Shown piece by piece: positions 1 to 10,107 of a DNA stretch of 64,000 bases. The notes under the pieces were generated by a model. The model had not been told where the DNA came from and did no database searches. It was given only the letters and a program-made list of their open reading frames with translations. The stretch is from Steromphala cineraria (lineage: Eukaryota > Mollusca > Gastropoda > Trochida > Trochidae): positions 69,336,764 to 69,400,763 of the forward strand of contig OU744726.1 in NCBI GenBank assembly GCA_916613615.1, written 5' to 3'. The translations under genes and the position numbers were made by a program. Position 1 is the first letter of the stretch. The number at the start of each line of letters is the position of its first letter.

Positions 1-1834
1 TAAGTTTTACCACATTAGTCTAAAACAATGTTAATTGTCGTAATATATAGCCGCAACACTTCGTTTATCGACTGCTACTGACCTGCATTATTCGCATGAT
101 GTCAAATAGTCGTCATGAAGAATTTTCACGAAGATGTCGTTTGCCAATAAAATATGAGTGAGTAATTTGACTGTTTTGATTTGTATTTGATATGTATGAA
201 CTCTTTATGACATTTCTTGCTCAAATATATAAAAAATAAACCGTAATCGTACTTGATTTTCAAGCGAGATTTTTTTTTCCCCAACACGTTGACCGTGCCA
301 TTTGAACAAATCGAGCAGAGCGCAGTCTTGATCCCGCCGACTGTCGATGTTACATCACTGGAATCGTTAATTTCAAATTAATAAGTCGCTTAAATATGAA
401 ATTTTTGTACGAATAGGATTGGTAAGACATCCATGTCAACTATTTCAGGTTTAAATTTTGTTTGTCAATAGAATTATTGTTCGTATAAACAATTTCGCCA
501 AAAAAATTCTCGTAACTAAATTGGCATTGGCATGTCGCTGATATGACGCCATGAATGGGGGGTATCTCATAAAACAAGCTTAGCAGTAATAAACTAAATG
601 GTGTTTTAAAATCGAAAAAAAAATCTAGAATTGTAAAAAAATACATTTTAGACAACACACATGTTTTTTTGTTGTTTAATGTTCCAGAATTATTGTACAA
701 ACGATTAGAAAATATGGGCTACGTGATTGTCATGTAAATCATTGGCGCTGTTTTGATATGTGCCCCGCCGTAGCGAAGGAAATCTCAATCCAAGTTAAAA
801 TGTATTTTGCATCTATTCTGCAATGAATTTCCGTAAACCCTTTAACAGTCATTCGTAGAAATGTATTTCATTCTTGGTTTTAAGTGGAAAAATTATAGGA
901 TGACACTGATCTCAAAATATCTCGATTTCAACAGCATTGTCATCGTTCAACATTTTCGTTATCTTGCGAGATGTTACGATCTTTTTTCATCTGTCATTAG
1001 TGGCGATATCAATAAGAGATGGACGTATATTTGTATGAAAACGACAATATTTAATACTCATATTTGGGACATAGAAAGGCAAATCGATTACTTAAACTTT
1101 TGTGTGATTTTGAAATTGATTGATACGTTATTTGTAAAAACATCAACACGGAAGTAAATTGCATCGTTGAATAAATATTTTGACTGCTTGAAATTACGTT
1201 CAAAATTTATCATTACAACTAACATCGTTTGTAACAAGCTCTTGTTTGTTGGAAGAAAGTCGCATTCGTGCAGAACAATTTTTTTCTGGTACAGAATTTA
1301 TTTCTGAATAAACTGATATAAAATATTTTCTATAGAAAAATTTATTGACAAAATAGTCCGATTTTGAAAATTAAGTACAAAATTATGACTTGTGTAATTT
1401 TTCATTTTTATTCATTGTCATGTGGATATAAACCTAATTCTAAAAAAATGATTGATTATTTGGGGAAAATAAAAACTATGACAAGTAAGAAAATCAATTT
1501 ATTTACAAGACTTTATTTTATTTTTTAAAATTATGTGTTTTAGAAAGGAGGGAGAAGCTAAATATGATAGAATCCAATGTGACGTCATTGTTTAAATTTT
1601 ACACTTTTGAAGCTCCAAGCAAAAACTTCAAAACAATCCAGCAGGCAGAAGGTTAAGCACCAATTTTAGTTGCTGATAACTCAAGATGTTGCGACCATTC
1701 AAACAACAGTTTTCAGTATTCAGTTTGTATCTTTCACCCTCACAATACACAAATGTTAGTGAAAAAAAGATTCATATAGCTCCCAACTGAATATTTCAGA
1801 CATATGAAAGTCAGGCTTTGAATTGACATGTTTT
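1..1834. other. AT-rich intergenic DNA, no gene seen
   Basis: Strongly AT-rich sequence. The longest open frames (for example plus 861-1157) are low-complexity, carry no recognisable domain and look like chance. No repeat with clear partners elsewhere in the window was seen here. Confidence 0.6.
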
Positions 1835-1890
1835 CACTGATGGACTCGCCAGCTTTGTCAATAGCCACGACTTTGCACGTGTCGCATGTA
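1835..1890 (+). repeat. dispersed CACGTG-containing repeat, copy A
   Basis: About 55 bp running from CACTGATGG through CCACGACTTTGCACGTG. It is clearly related to 10,051-10,107 and 22,037-22,090, which share CACTGATT, GTCAATGGCCACGAC and TTGCACGTG in the same order and spacing. The third copy lies just downstream of the TRIM gene. CACGTG is an E-box core, but whether it is bound is unknown. Confidence 0.6.
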
Positions 1891-2199
1891 AACCCTCTGC
1901 CAGGCTGAAGCAATTGATTTGCTAACTAGTTGAGTAAATGAAATGTTTGCTAGGGTTTCACACTGCAGCTAAGTAATTGCAGGTCATGAAATGTGTTCTT
2001 TTAACAACATATTTTAGTTAGATATTTTAGCATTTTGATAATGTATTTTCTTGTATAAAGTGATTTTGACATGTTTTATCATTATTATTTTGTTTATTTG
2101 ATCTGTGTTTATATTGGTTATCGTGTTATCATAATTTCTAAATGTGTGATACAATTTTACTCCCACCATTTGTTGCTATATGTAAATTGAGCACTCTAT

Positions 2200-2475
2200 T
2201 AAATGTTGATAAATGTTTTTGATGATATAAAATATTTGTTAGAAGAAGAAATTCCATTGACCCTGAGCTAACATCAATTTATACAAAATTAATACAAAAT
2301 TAGTACAAAGTGAATTGGGACTTCTCTGGTTGCAATAATATTAGGCAGAAACAAGCAATTGTTGTAAAAGTAAATTATCCATATATACTACTATATACTC
2401 CTCTGTCAATATACTTGAGAATGGTATTAGGATCTTAACCGAAACAACACTATCATGTGAATAAAGATATTAAAT
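2200..2475 (+). repeat. diverged dispersed repeat, copy 1 (partner at 23.5-23.8 kb)
   Basis: Shares an ordered series of words with 23,520-23,795: GAATTTCCATT, TTTATACAAA, AGTGAATTG, TTGCAAT, AGCAGAAACAA, ATTTGTTGT, CCTCTGT and ATACTTG. Both copies end near AATAAAGA. The divergence is high, so this is an old interspersed repeat or the remnant of an old retroelement 3' end. No coding frame is conserved between the copies. Confidence 0.5.
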
Positions 2476-2556
2476 GTCCTTATATACCTCAAGGCCCATT
2501 TAACACTATTTGAAGCGAGTTTTTGTTCGGGAGAACATCCGTCGGAATGGAATTGA

Positions 2557-2690
2557 GAGGGCCTTAGACTGTATAACACCCCGCCGGGAGGGCCTTGCAC
2601 TGTATAACAACCTGCTGGGAGGGCCTTATACGAAATAATAACATCCAAGGAGGTTATTATTTATTATTACACCCCTTGGGCGGTTATATC
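2557..2690 (+). repeat. 31-bp tandem repeat, four diverged units
   Basis: Units start near 2557, 2588, 2619 and 2650, each 31 bp apart. Each begins GAGGGCCTT or GAGGTTATT, has a TATAACA core and ends in GCCGG, GCTGG or CTTGG. A partial fifth unit begins GCGGTTATA at about 2681. The short open frame on the minus strand here is a by-product of the repeat. Confidence 0.7.
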
Positions 2691-2904
2691 CCTTCTTTTT
2701 TCAATTGGTTTTAACTCATAACTACCTTCTTATAGGGAAGTTATTGCCTTTATTTTTGTTGATTGTTATATGCCGTGAGCGCCATCCGCGTAGGTTGGTT
2801 ATCTCATAACCACCTTGGTCGGTTATAAGATTGTAAACATTTGCAAACAATTGGACTTGTAAAATTTGGATTTTTAATCAAACAAGAAAGTTAAGATTTA
2901 TGAA

Positions 2905-2980
2905 CAACGAAAGTGGGATTCGAACCAGGGACCTCTATGTTGTCAAGCAGCGCTCGTACCTGTTGAGCTACCGTGGATCC
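2905..2980 (-). repeat. tRNA-like sequence (pseudo-tRNA or SINE head)
   Basis: On the minus strand there is an A-box-like TAGCTCAACAGG followed about 35 bases later by a good B-box GGTTCGAATCC. The start, TCCACGG, cannot pair with the bases after the T arm, so the acceptor stem does not close. It is best read as a tRNA-derived repeat rather than a working tRNA gene. A tRNA folding program would settle this. Confidence 0.55.
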
Positions 2981-3404
2981 ATGCCAGTTGATGTAATTTT
3001 GTGTGTGTCATTTTTGTTTTTTATTTTCCCCTAATAATATATATAAATATTGCAATAAAATAGTTTTTAATGTAAGGAATCAAGTTTTTAGTTCTAAAAC
3101 ATTTAGCAGGGGGTATTGTAAGTAGTCTAAAATAGTATTCTTACCAAGACCCGCAAAATAGATCACTAAACCGTTTTTCAATTATTTGTATATAAACCAA
3201 TCTAGTTAAAACACCGTAATAAGATAGTTGTTATTGTACGAAATAAAGCGTTTATTTCTAAAACCCTAATATGGGGGTAATTTAAGTATTTTTTCTTATC
3301 AAGAAATGATAAACCCGCGAATGATATCAGTAAAACGTTTTTAAATTAATTGTTTATAAACAAATTAAGTTGAAACTATTGCAGGAGTCTTCCGCGGGAG
3401 TGTA

Positions 3405-3475
3405 AGTCAAATAATGACCCGTTTGCCTCGCGAGGTTATTTTCCATAACCCCTCGGTACCGGGTCATTATTTACT
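3405..3475. repeat. short foldback (nested inverted repeat)
   Basis: The outer arms CAAATAATGACCC and GGGTCATTATTTAC flank an inner pair, GAGGTTAT and ATAACCCCTC. A CGGTACCG palindrome lies next to the right arm. In design it resembles the foldback at 42,662-42,758, although the sequence differs. Confidence 0.65.
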
Positions 3476-3540
3476 ACTGAGCCCCTCCATTTCGCACCTC
3501 ATAATTTCAAAGACCGGTAAGGTAATCCATCTCAAAAAAT

Positions 3541-4200
3541 TTCAGAAGTGAAACCGCGGGATTCGAACCCACAACCCTTCGCTCTGTAGCCCAAGACTTA
3601 TACCATTAGACCACAAAGGATTGGTGAATATGATGGAATTGTTTTGTGAGGTCTTTGCTGCTCTCCTAGAACTTGATGATATTCAATTGCGCTCTACTGT
3701 ACACTTTATACGTCAGAGATGTGGTGTATCTCTGTAACAAAAATTAATAACGCCCTTAATATGCTTATGCTATAGTGTTCTGGCAAAATGTCCAAGATAA
3801 AACATTTCGTGGCAGAAAATGGGGGATTCGAACACAGAGACACCCACTTCGTAGTCCAAGATTATACCACTAGACCACTAAGGATTGGTAAGTGTGAAGG
3901 GATTGACTGTTGATATCTATTCTGCTCTCCTCAAACTTTAAAAGGTTATTTTCACTGTTCACCTTAAATGTTAGAAATGTGATTTTATTTTCGATATATG
4001 AAATTTGCAACAACCTCATCCTCTAGCTATAGCGTTCAAGAAAAATGTCTAAATGTAAAATGTAAAAAAGTAGAACATTAGGGATTCGAACCCTCAACCT
4101 TTCAAACTGTAGTCCAAGACTGTACCACTAGGCCACAGGGGATTGGTTAGTAATATGTTATTGACTATTGACGTCTATTCTGCTCTCCTCAAATTTAATG
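3541..4200 (-). repeat. tandem trio of tRNA-like units, 258-265 bp period
   Basis: Three diverged units each contain a B-box complement GATTCGAAC (ATTCG at 3561, 3826 and 4084), an A-box-like TGGTCTAATGG, TGGTCTAGTGG or TGGCCTAGTGG on the minus strand, and a shared flank GGATTGG followed by CTGCTCTCCT. The T arm is good in unit 1, but the acceptor stem does not close in any unit. The units look like a tandemly multiplied tRNA-derived repeat. The same words do not occur elsewhere in the window. Confidence 0.65.
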
Positions 4201-4251
4201 AAATTAATTTGTTGATTTTTTTCGCTTGTGATTATTTCGGTATATAAGATA

Positions 4252-4390
4252 GATAACACACACATCCTCGGGTGTTATAGCAAACAGAGGCCTTTGCCTA
4301 CGGGACGACCCTCGTGCGCTGACTCGCACTTGGGTCGTCCCTAGGGCAAAGGCCTCTGTTTGCTATAACACCCTCGTATGCGTGTGTTAT
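4252..4390. repeat. 139-bp foldback element
   Basis: Near-perfect inverted repeat with arms of about 64 bp. The left arm runs GGGTGTTATAGCAAACAGAG then GCCTTTGCC, and the right arm is its reverse complement ending ATAACACCC. The loop is only about 10 bp, around GCGCTGACTCGC. Such structures are typical of foldback or hairpin MITEs. No target duplication could be fixed by eye. Confidence 0.8.
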
Positions 4391-4489
4391 CCATAACATA
4401 AACCGGCGATTAACCTCAACTCACCTCACCTCACCAAGTTAGAGATATTTTTAGGATGATTTATCAATATGATCTCTAGTTACATGGAA

Positions 4490-4680
4490 GCTATAGTAAT
4501 TTTACCGAATGAAATATCTCATGGTTATTTCAATCAAGATTATTTTTGTTGAATGAGTGTTGCAAGGTCAAAGCAAGTGCTAAGGCTAGAGGGATATCCC
4601 TGTAGCTAAACTGGTAGAGTGTCTAACTCAAGTCCAAGGTTTGAATACTATGAATAGAGATATATATATCATATTTAAGA
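4490..4680 (+). repeat. tRNA-derived SINE-like repeat, copy 1
   Basis: Contains TCCCTGTAGCTAAACTGG (A-box-like) and GGTTTGAATAC (degenerate B-box), preceded by CAAGTGCTAAGGC. The same order is found at 23,950-24,140, where the boxes are better preserved. The shared flank outside the tRNA-like part shows a dispersed repeat rather than two tRNA genes. Confidence 0.6.
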
Positions 4681-5764
4681 AATAGAAGACGAGTTGGTGT
4701 GCATCTATCGTTGAATAAAACATAGCAGGGACCTAAAACACGAACGTCGCAGCACAACGAAGAGTTTTATATTTCTTATATGAGATATCCTTAACAATTA
4801 CTCCCTTTTTTATATAAAATCAGATGAAAATAATTGTAATTCAAAAAATACATTTTGAAAAAATGATGCCTCACTTCGTAGAACATATTCAGTACAATTA
4901 GACGAGTCCATCATTATGTATAGGTTTGGGCGCTAGGATAATAACAACATCAAATGGATTGAACAATCAATTTGAATATTATTTATTGAACACATACAAT
5001 TAAATATTTGCACAAACTATCTTCTCCATGTCAAGGACATATGTTTAAATTTCGAATCGACAGACACCATGATGAATAAAAGATGCCCCCTCAAGTTTGA
5101 TCAATGGACTTTACCAATATGACGTCATTTGATAAGTTACGTTCTAATAACTGAAATGACGTCATTAAGCTCGCGAATGGTTTATCGTCAAATAAGGCAC
5201 ATCGTCGGTTCCATTTTTTGATAACGAATAGTTTGTTCAATCAGTGTAGAACAAAAAAGCTACTACACTAAGTTTAAATTCGAAGGAAGCGATCGTAAAA
5301 TGTCAGTCGAAATGTTCATGTATTCTATCATTATCAATCTCTAGATACTTCTATTCTGATAGTCTCAATGCTTTTATATGGATTTGGATTTTTGCATCAA
5401 AACATATTACGTTTAATACATGAATTCATGTATAAATTGAAAATCAATAATGAATTATTCCTTATATTTCTATCTTATTCTTCAGTGTATATGTTTTACA
5501 GGGTTGTTAGTTGAACTGTATAAACCCCCTTTCTTATCAGATATACTTAACACATGTACTTATCATATACACATATGTACATGTACTTAGCAGGGATACT
5601 TGACATAAAAACTTAAGTTTTAGCGAGTTTAGCAATCTGTTTAAAATGTAAACTTCACAAGCCTCTACTAAGAGATACAATTTGCAAACTGGTATTTTTG
5701 ATTGGCATGAATAAAGTCTATTTGATAAGTATTGATGCATGATTTTAGGGAAACTAAGAATACG
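4681..5764. other. intergenic, nothing recognised
   Basis: AT-rich sequence with scattered short open frames and no family motif, RNA gene or tandem repeat that I can support. Confidence 0.5.
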
Positions 5765-6610
5765 GTTTAAACCACAGTGATTAGGATGTATTGAATACTT
5801 TGATGGTTAAAACCCTGAGTGTTGGACCTATTGCGTTGGTTATTACGATTTCTAAAAGATTCACGTCAACACCAAACCTGTTTATTTAAACAACAGTGAT
5901 CATAAGGATGTAATGGACACTTTGGGTGTTGGAGCTTTTGCGTTGGTTACAACGATGTCAGAGAGGTTAACCTCAAACACTAAACCAGGCCCTTTAAAGG
6001 GGCAGTAGCACGTTTTTTGAAAATTTTCTATCTGCATTTTTCACTGATATTTGTACGTTAATGCTAAATGTATTATTTTAATAGTGTCAAAACTCTCATT
6101 TTACAAACCAACCATCCATTGCGATAGAACAAATCATAAAGATTCGCATAAGGGCCATTGGCGGCCATTTTTGTGTAAACACCTATAATTCATTTTGTGT
6201 AAGAAAAAGGAATCGCATGACTGAATTTCACATTGAATATTTTTTTCTGCTTGGTGGGATTTCAATGATAGAGGTTAGACGCGAGTCACTCACTTCCGGT
6301 TACATGCCATATTTATGGAAACGTTTCCATAATCAAGAAGGCCATTTTTTAGGTGATTTACTCGAATACTACTCGACAGATTTTTGCATTTTCGTTGAGT
6401 TTGCTTAATTTTATAATTGAATTAATTCATAACATTCATTTTGTCGAAACCGTCTTATTAAAAAGCTCAAAAGTTGCAGGAATGTACCTTTAAGCAACAG
6501 TGAGCATTACGATCTATTGGACAATTGGGGTATTATAACTTGAGAATAGGACCTAGTGCGATGGTTACAGCGATTTCGGAGAGACTCACACCAAACACAA
6601 AACCCGTCCT
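5765..6610 (+). repeat. about 115-bp tandem repeat, three units, split by a MITE
   Basis: Units begin ACCACAGTGAT (about 5770), AACAACAGTGAT (about 5889) and AGCAACAGTGAG (about 6494). Each contains GGATGTA or CGATCTA, TTGCGTTGGTTA or GTGCGATGGTTA, an ACGAT or GCGAT word and CAACACCAAACC-like ends. The second and third units are pushed apart by the MITE at 5996-6492. Confidence 0.65.
5996..6492 (+). mobile_element. MITE of the GGGGCAGTAGCACG family, copy 1
   Basis: The left end AGGGGCAGTAGCACG follows TTAA; the right end is decayed (CCT then TTAA). Inside are the family words TAATGCTAAATGTATTATTTT, GGCGGCCATTTTTGTG and TTCATTTTGTG. It interrupts a tandem repeat, which marks it as an insertion. 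The 63-residue open frame inside is a by-product. Confidence 0.7.
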
Positions 6611-7239
6611 CACAGGGTGTCATGTTTAATAAAAGTTTTTATACTAGCTTTCGCTCGTGGGATACTAACCCGTTTTCTTGTACATATATATGTTAAACGT
6701 GCAATGTCCCTGTTTGGTTACGCTAATATCACTAAATATGATGAATAAGGAGAAGAGAACATATAGAATAGCTTCATTCTTATTGAGGTAAGTGGGTCAC
6801 TACGGCGGTAAGTTTCAAATATTTGCAAATTATCAACTGACATCTTATCAATATAATGTTGATTTAAAAACTAACATGTGTCAACTCGTACTTAGATTAA
6901 CTCTCTTGCGTTGACAATGTTATTCAGAGGTATTCAGTTTGGTAATCATAGCATCATAAACAGAATACTTTGTCACGTGATATGTTTGTCATTTGACGAT
7001 GTAACAAAATTACACTATTTAGCATTTGGTGTAATAAAGATGACCATATCAATAATAATTAAACAATTATATAAAGCGTTATTTCAGTTTAATTAATGAA
7101 GTTTCAATCTTTTACAGTCATGGTTACACGTCAGATGTTATGGCCCCTAGCCCAGATAGTGTTTTTGCTGCCCTTGATTTTGATGTAAGGCTAATTAAAG
7201 GTTACAAAAAATAATTTAACAAAGTACAAGCTCAGTTCT
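6611..7239. other. intergenic, nothing recognised
   Basis: AT-rich. A short plus-strand open frame at 6911-7096 has no recognisable feature. Confidence 0.5.
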
Positions 7240-8030
7240 CAATTTGTTGTAATATACATTTGTCTTTGCATCGCAAACCATTGACCATCTATTTATTTGT
7301 GTCAGCCTTTGTAAGAAGTAGTTACTTCCTAATTTGCACTTATATGTGATTCAAGTAATTGTTACATTAATCCAACAATAAAGAGAGTTCATTGTTGTGT
7401 GTGTAACTGAAGGTCGGATTGTGGGGTCAACATAATAATGTTTGCAAACATTTACGATTTTATTGAGTATGCATATAATATCATTTAAAAAAACCCTTTT
7501 TCATCGTTTATTCTTCAAAATACCAATTGAATTTTGGGTTGCCAATAACCAATCATGTACAGAAAAATAAAGATCATAATGCATTGAGATCTGGACATAC
7601 TTATACATATACATGTACATCCAATGAGCATCAACAATCTTGTAATACTTTACCGTTACAAAATTGAGTTTCAAACTCAAAATGGTTTTATGACTGAATG
7701 TTTCAAACTGCCTATGAGCTTAAATATCGGCTATTTGATCATTGATTAGGCGAATATTCTGGACTGCATTTATTTGTATTTTTAGAATAGGACACATATT
7801 AACAACTAAGAAATTTATCCAAAAGATCATTCAACATTCGAAATAGTTCAAATAATAGTATAAACACATTGATATGAATCCACGTGACGTGTTATCAGCC
7901 CAGAGGTGTCGCAGCAAGTAAGTTACCAGTACAAAGTTATCAAGGTAGGTACAGGTGAAATACTCTTGGTCCTTTGTTTCTAATAAAACAGTTTACACGA
8001 AACCTTTGATAATTTGTATGAAAACAGCAT
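7240..8030 (+). repeat. promoter-like repeated block, copy 1
   Basis: Ordered words are shared with 12,890-13,400 and, in its second half, with 15,600-15,800: ATTTGTCTTTGCATC/ATTTGTCTTTTAATC, GTCAGCCTTTG, AATCCACGTGA, AGGTGT, AGTTATCAAGGTA, GTGAAATACTC and CCTTTGTTT. The block ends a few hundred bases before a C/A-rich tract, as copy 3 does before the TRIM gene. Whether it drives transcription is not shown. Confidence 0.6.
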
Positions 8031-8789
8031 ATACATGTACCAGCAGATATAAACTAACGAGCAAAAGAAAGTATAACACTCACTTGTTTTCCATTAATTC
8101 AATATTTTAAAGAAATAAGATGCATTTGATTATGGAAGCAGACAATAACACCTTTCGGCTGTAGTTTGAATGGCTTTATTGGTGACTGTTTAATATTTTC
8201 ACTTAAATGTCATCATTTAAAGTAGACTAGGGTAAGAAATGAAATTTACACCAACATGACCCCTACCATGTTCAAAATGTTGTAAATGTGTGCATGACGA
8301 TGAACATTTATTGATTTTCACACAGAGTATGTGTTATATGTCGATGAAAAGTTGTGTATTGTCAAAATAAATTTAGGGAAATTTTAATATTGAATTTTTA
8401 AATTTTTTTTTTAAATTTAAAAAACCGCGTAGAGGTATTCTTTTATTTATTTAATGTTTTGGACTAATTTTCCAAACAAGTCATTTTTGGAAAACGACGT
8501 CAAAAACTCGAGATATCTGACTTTTGAAAATTTTACATATGATAAATACAACTGAGCGTTATACTTTCTTTTGCTCGTGAGTTTATAAAGGGTAGACATG
8601 TTAATGTTTTATGTGTGATTAAGTTATGCATTTCAATAGTATTCACTACACACTGAGTTCATTGTGTTATTAATAAGGCTTGCTCATTACTTCATAATGC
8701 CAGAATGGTTGATTGCATCGTATGTGTTTTTTGGATGCGAAAGAAGTGGAATACATGTTATTGTAATATTCACTGAACAAATAGCGCTC
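8031..8789. other. intergenic, nothing recognised
   Basis: AT-rich, with a poly-T/poly-A stretch near 8400. No coding or RNA feature was recognised. Confidence 0.5.
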
Positions 8790-9960
8790 ACAACACCATC
8801 CCAAAACCACAGCACGACTGTCACATCACTTACCCAACCAACCGAAACCCACCCTCAAACTACCAATAGCCATCTACCCTACCACCCCAAAACTACCAAT
8901 AGCCATCTACCCTGCCACCCCAAAACTACCAATAGCCATCTACCCTACCACCAATACCAACCGTACTACCAATGCAACATACCCAACCAGAAAGCCATAC
9001 CGACCACAAAACCACTACCAACCACCAACCCTACTATCCTTTACATCATAAACCCAAATTCTTACCACACGCCCGCCAAACAATATTCCATACCATAAAC
9101 ATATTCCAGCATATCACTTGCATGTCAACTAAACCAATCCTACAGCACCATCACCAAACTATCCATAACAACACCTACACCACCTTCCCCGCCACACTAC
9201 CCCTAACACCCCTTCACCCTCACATGTACTACAACTTAACCACCGGCCACATAACCACCCGACCAAAAGCCTCAACAGTCACCCCAACATCACATCACTC
9301 TGTCACATCACCAACTATTCAATTGCAACACCACTTCATCACAACATCCGCATCATACACTACCCTGACATCTCATCACACCTATACAACTACGCTCATC
9401 ACCACCCGCCCCACCGTGCCTCAACACAAATGCAAGCCAACCACAATCAAACTACCCGTTACATCACCTTCGACATCACTTGCCCGGACCCAATACCCAC
9501 CTAATAACCACATAACCACATGCCAAATGTACCCAACCCACCTGCCGCTTTATCACTTACCTAAGTACTGATGCCACCTGGAACAAACACACCATCACAA
9601 AACAAAACAACCACCCCTCCACCGATACTGCGGGTCTCATCATCCATCACCTGGAGGGTCCATCACATCATCAGACATTACCGCCCCAACCTCTCCAAAC
9701 TCCCCACTACTGTCTCAACACTAATACCAAACGCAGATTCTACCCAACCATCAGCAGCACTACCTACCTGCAACATCTGCAACATCTGCAACATCTGCAG
9801 CATCTGCAACATCTGCAACATCTACAACATCTGCAACATCTACAACATCTGCAGCATCTACAACATCTACAACATCTGCAACATCTGCACCAAACCTCGA
9901 CCTTCCATGTGCCGTAACATCAATGCCCCACCACCGTTTACTCAAACCATATCACCTTGT
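8790..9960 (+). repeat. C/A-rich, G-poor low-complexity tract
   Basis: Over 1.1 kb the plus strand is almost free of G and rich in ACC, ATC, CCA and CACATCACC words. Three overlapping long open frames (up to 199 codons) exist mainly because a strand poor in T and G seldom spells a stop codon. Their products would be rich in His, Pro, Thr and Ser, without a domain. A 33-bp repeat (AAACTACCAATAGCCATC) occurs three times at 8855-8950. Similar tracts precede the TRIM gene. Confidence 0.75.
9764..9890 (+). repeat. 9-bp minisatellite (CAACATCTG)n
   Basis: About fourteen 9-bp units of CAACATCTG with CAGCATCTG and CAACATCTA variants, inside the C/A-rich tract. The period is a multiple of three, so frames on both strands stay open: Asn-Ile-Cys on plus, Val-Ala-Asp on minus. 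Confidence 0.9.
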
Positions 9961-10050
9961 AAATAAATTTAGTTTATATAAAAAAAAAATTTTTTTTATA
10001 TTAAAGGAGGTAGTCCATACAGGCAGAGTAAATATCACGCTATGGATTAA

Positions 10051-10107
10051 CACTGATTGACCCGCAAGTTTTGTCAATGGCCACGACATTGCACGTGCAG
10101 AATGCAT
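10051..10107 (+). repeat. dispersed CACGTG-containing repeat, copy B
   Basis: CACTGATTG, TTTGTCAATGGCCACGAC and ATTGCACGTG in the same order as copies A (1835) and C (22,037). It lies just after the C/A-rich tract. Confidence 0.6.

Noticed and set aside
861..1157. 98-codon plus-strand frame
   Set aside because: AT-rich sequence, no domain, no splice or promoter support.
2905..4143. Four possible tRNA genes
   Set aside because: A-box and B-box are present, but acceptor stems do not close and the units share repeat flanks, so they are tRNA-derived repeats.
8664..9966. Three overlapping plus-strand open frames of 131-199 codons
   Set aside because: They lie in a strand almost without G, where stop codons are rare. 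The products are repeats of His, Pro, Thr and Ser, with no domain or start context.
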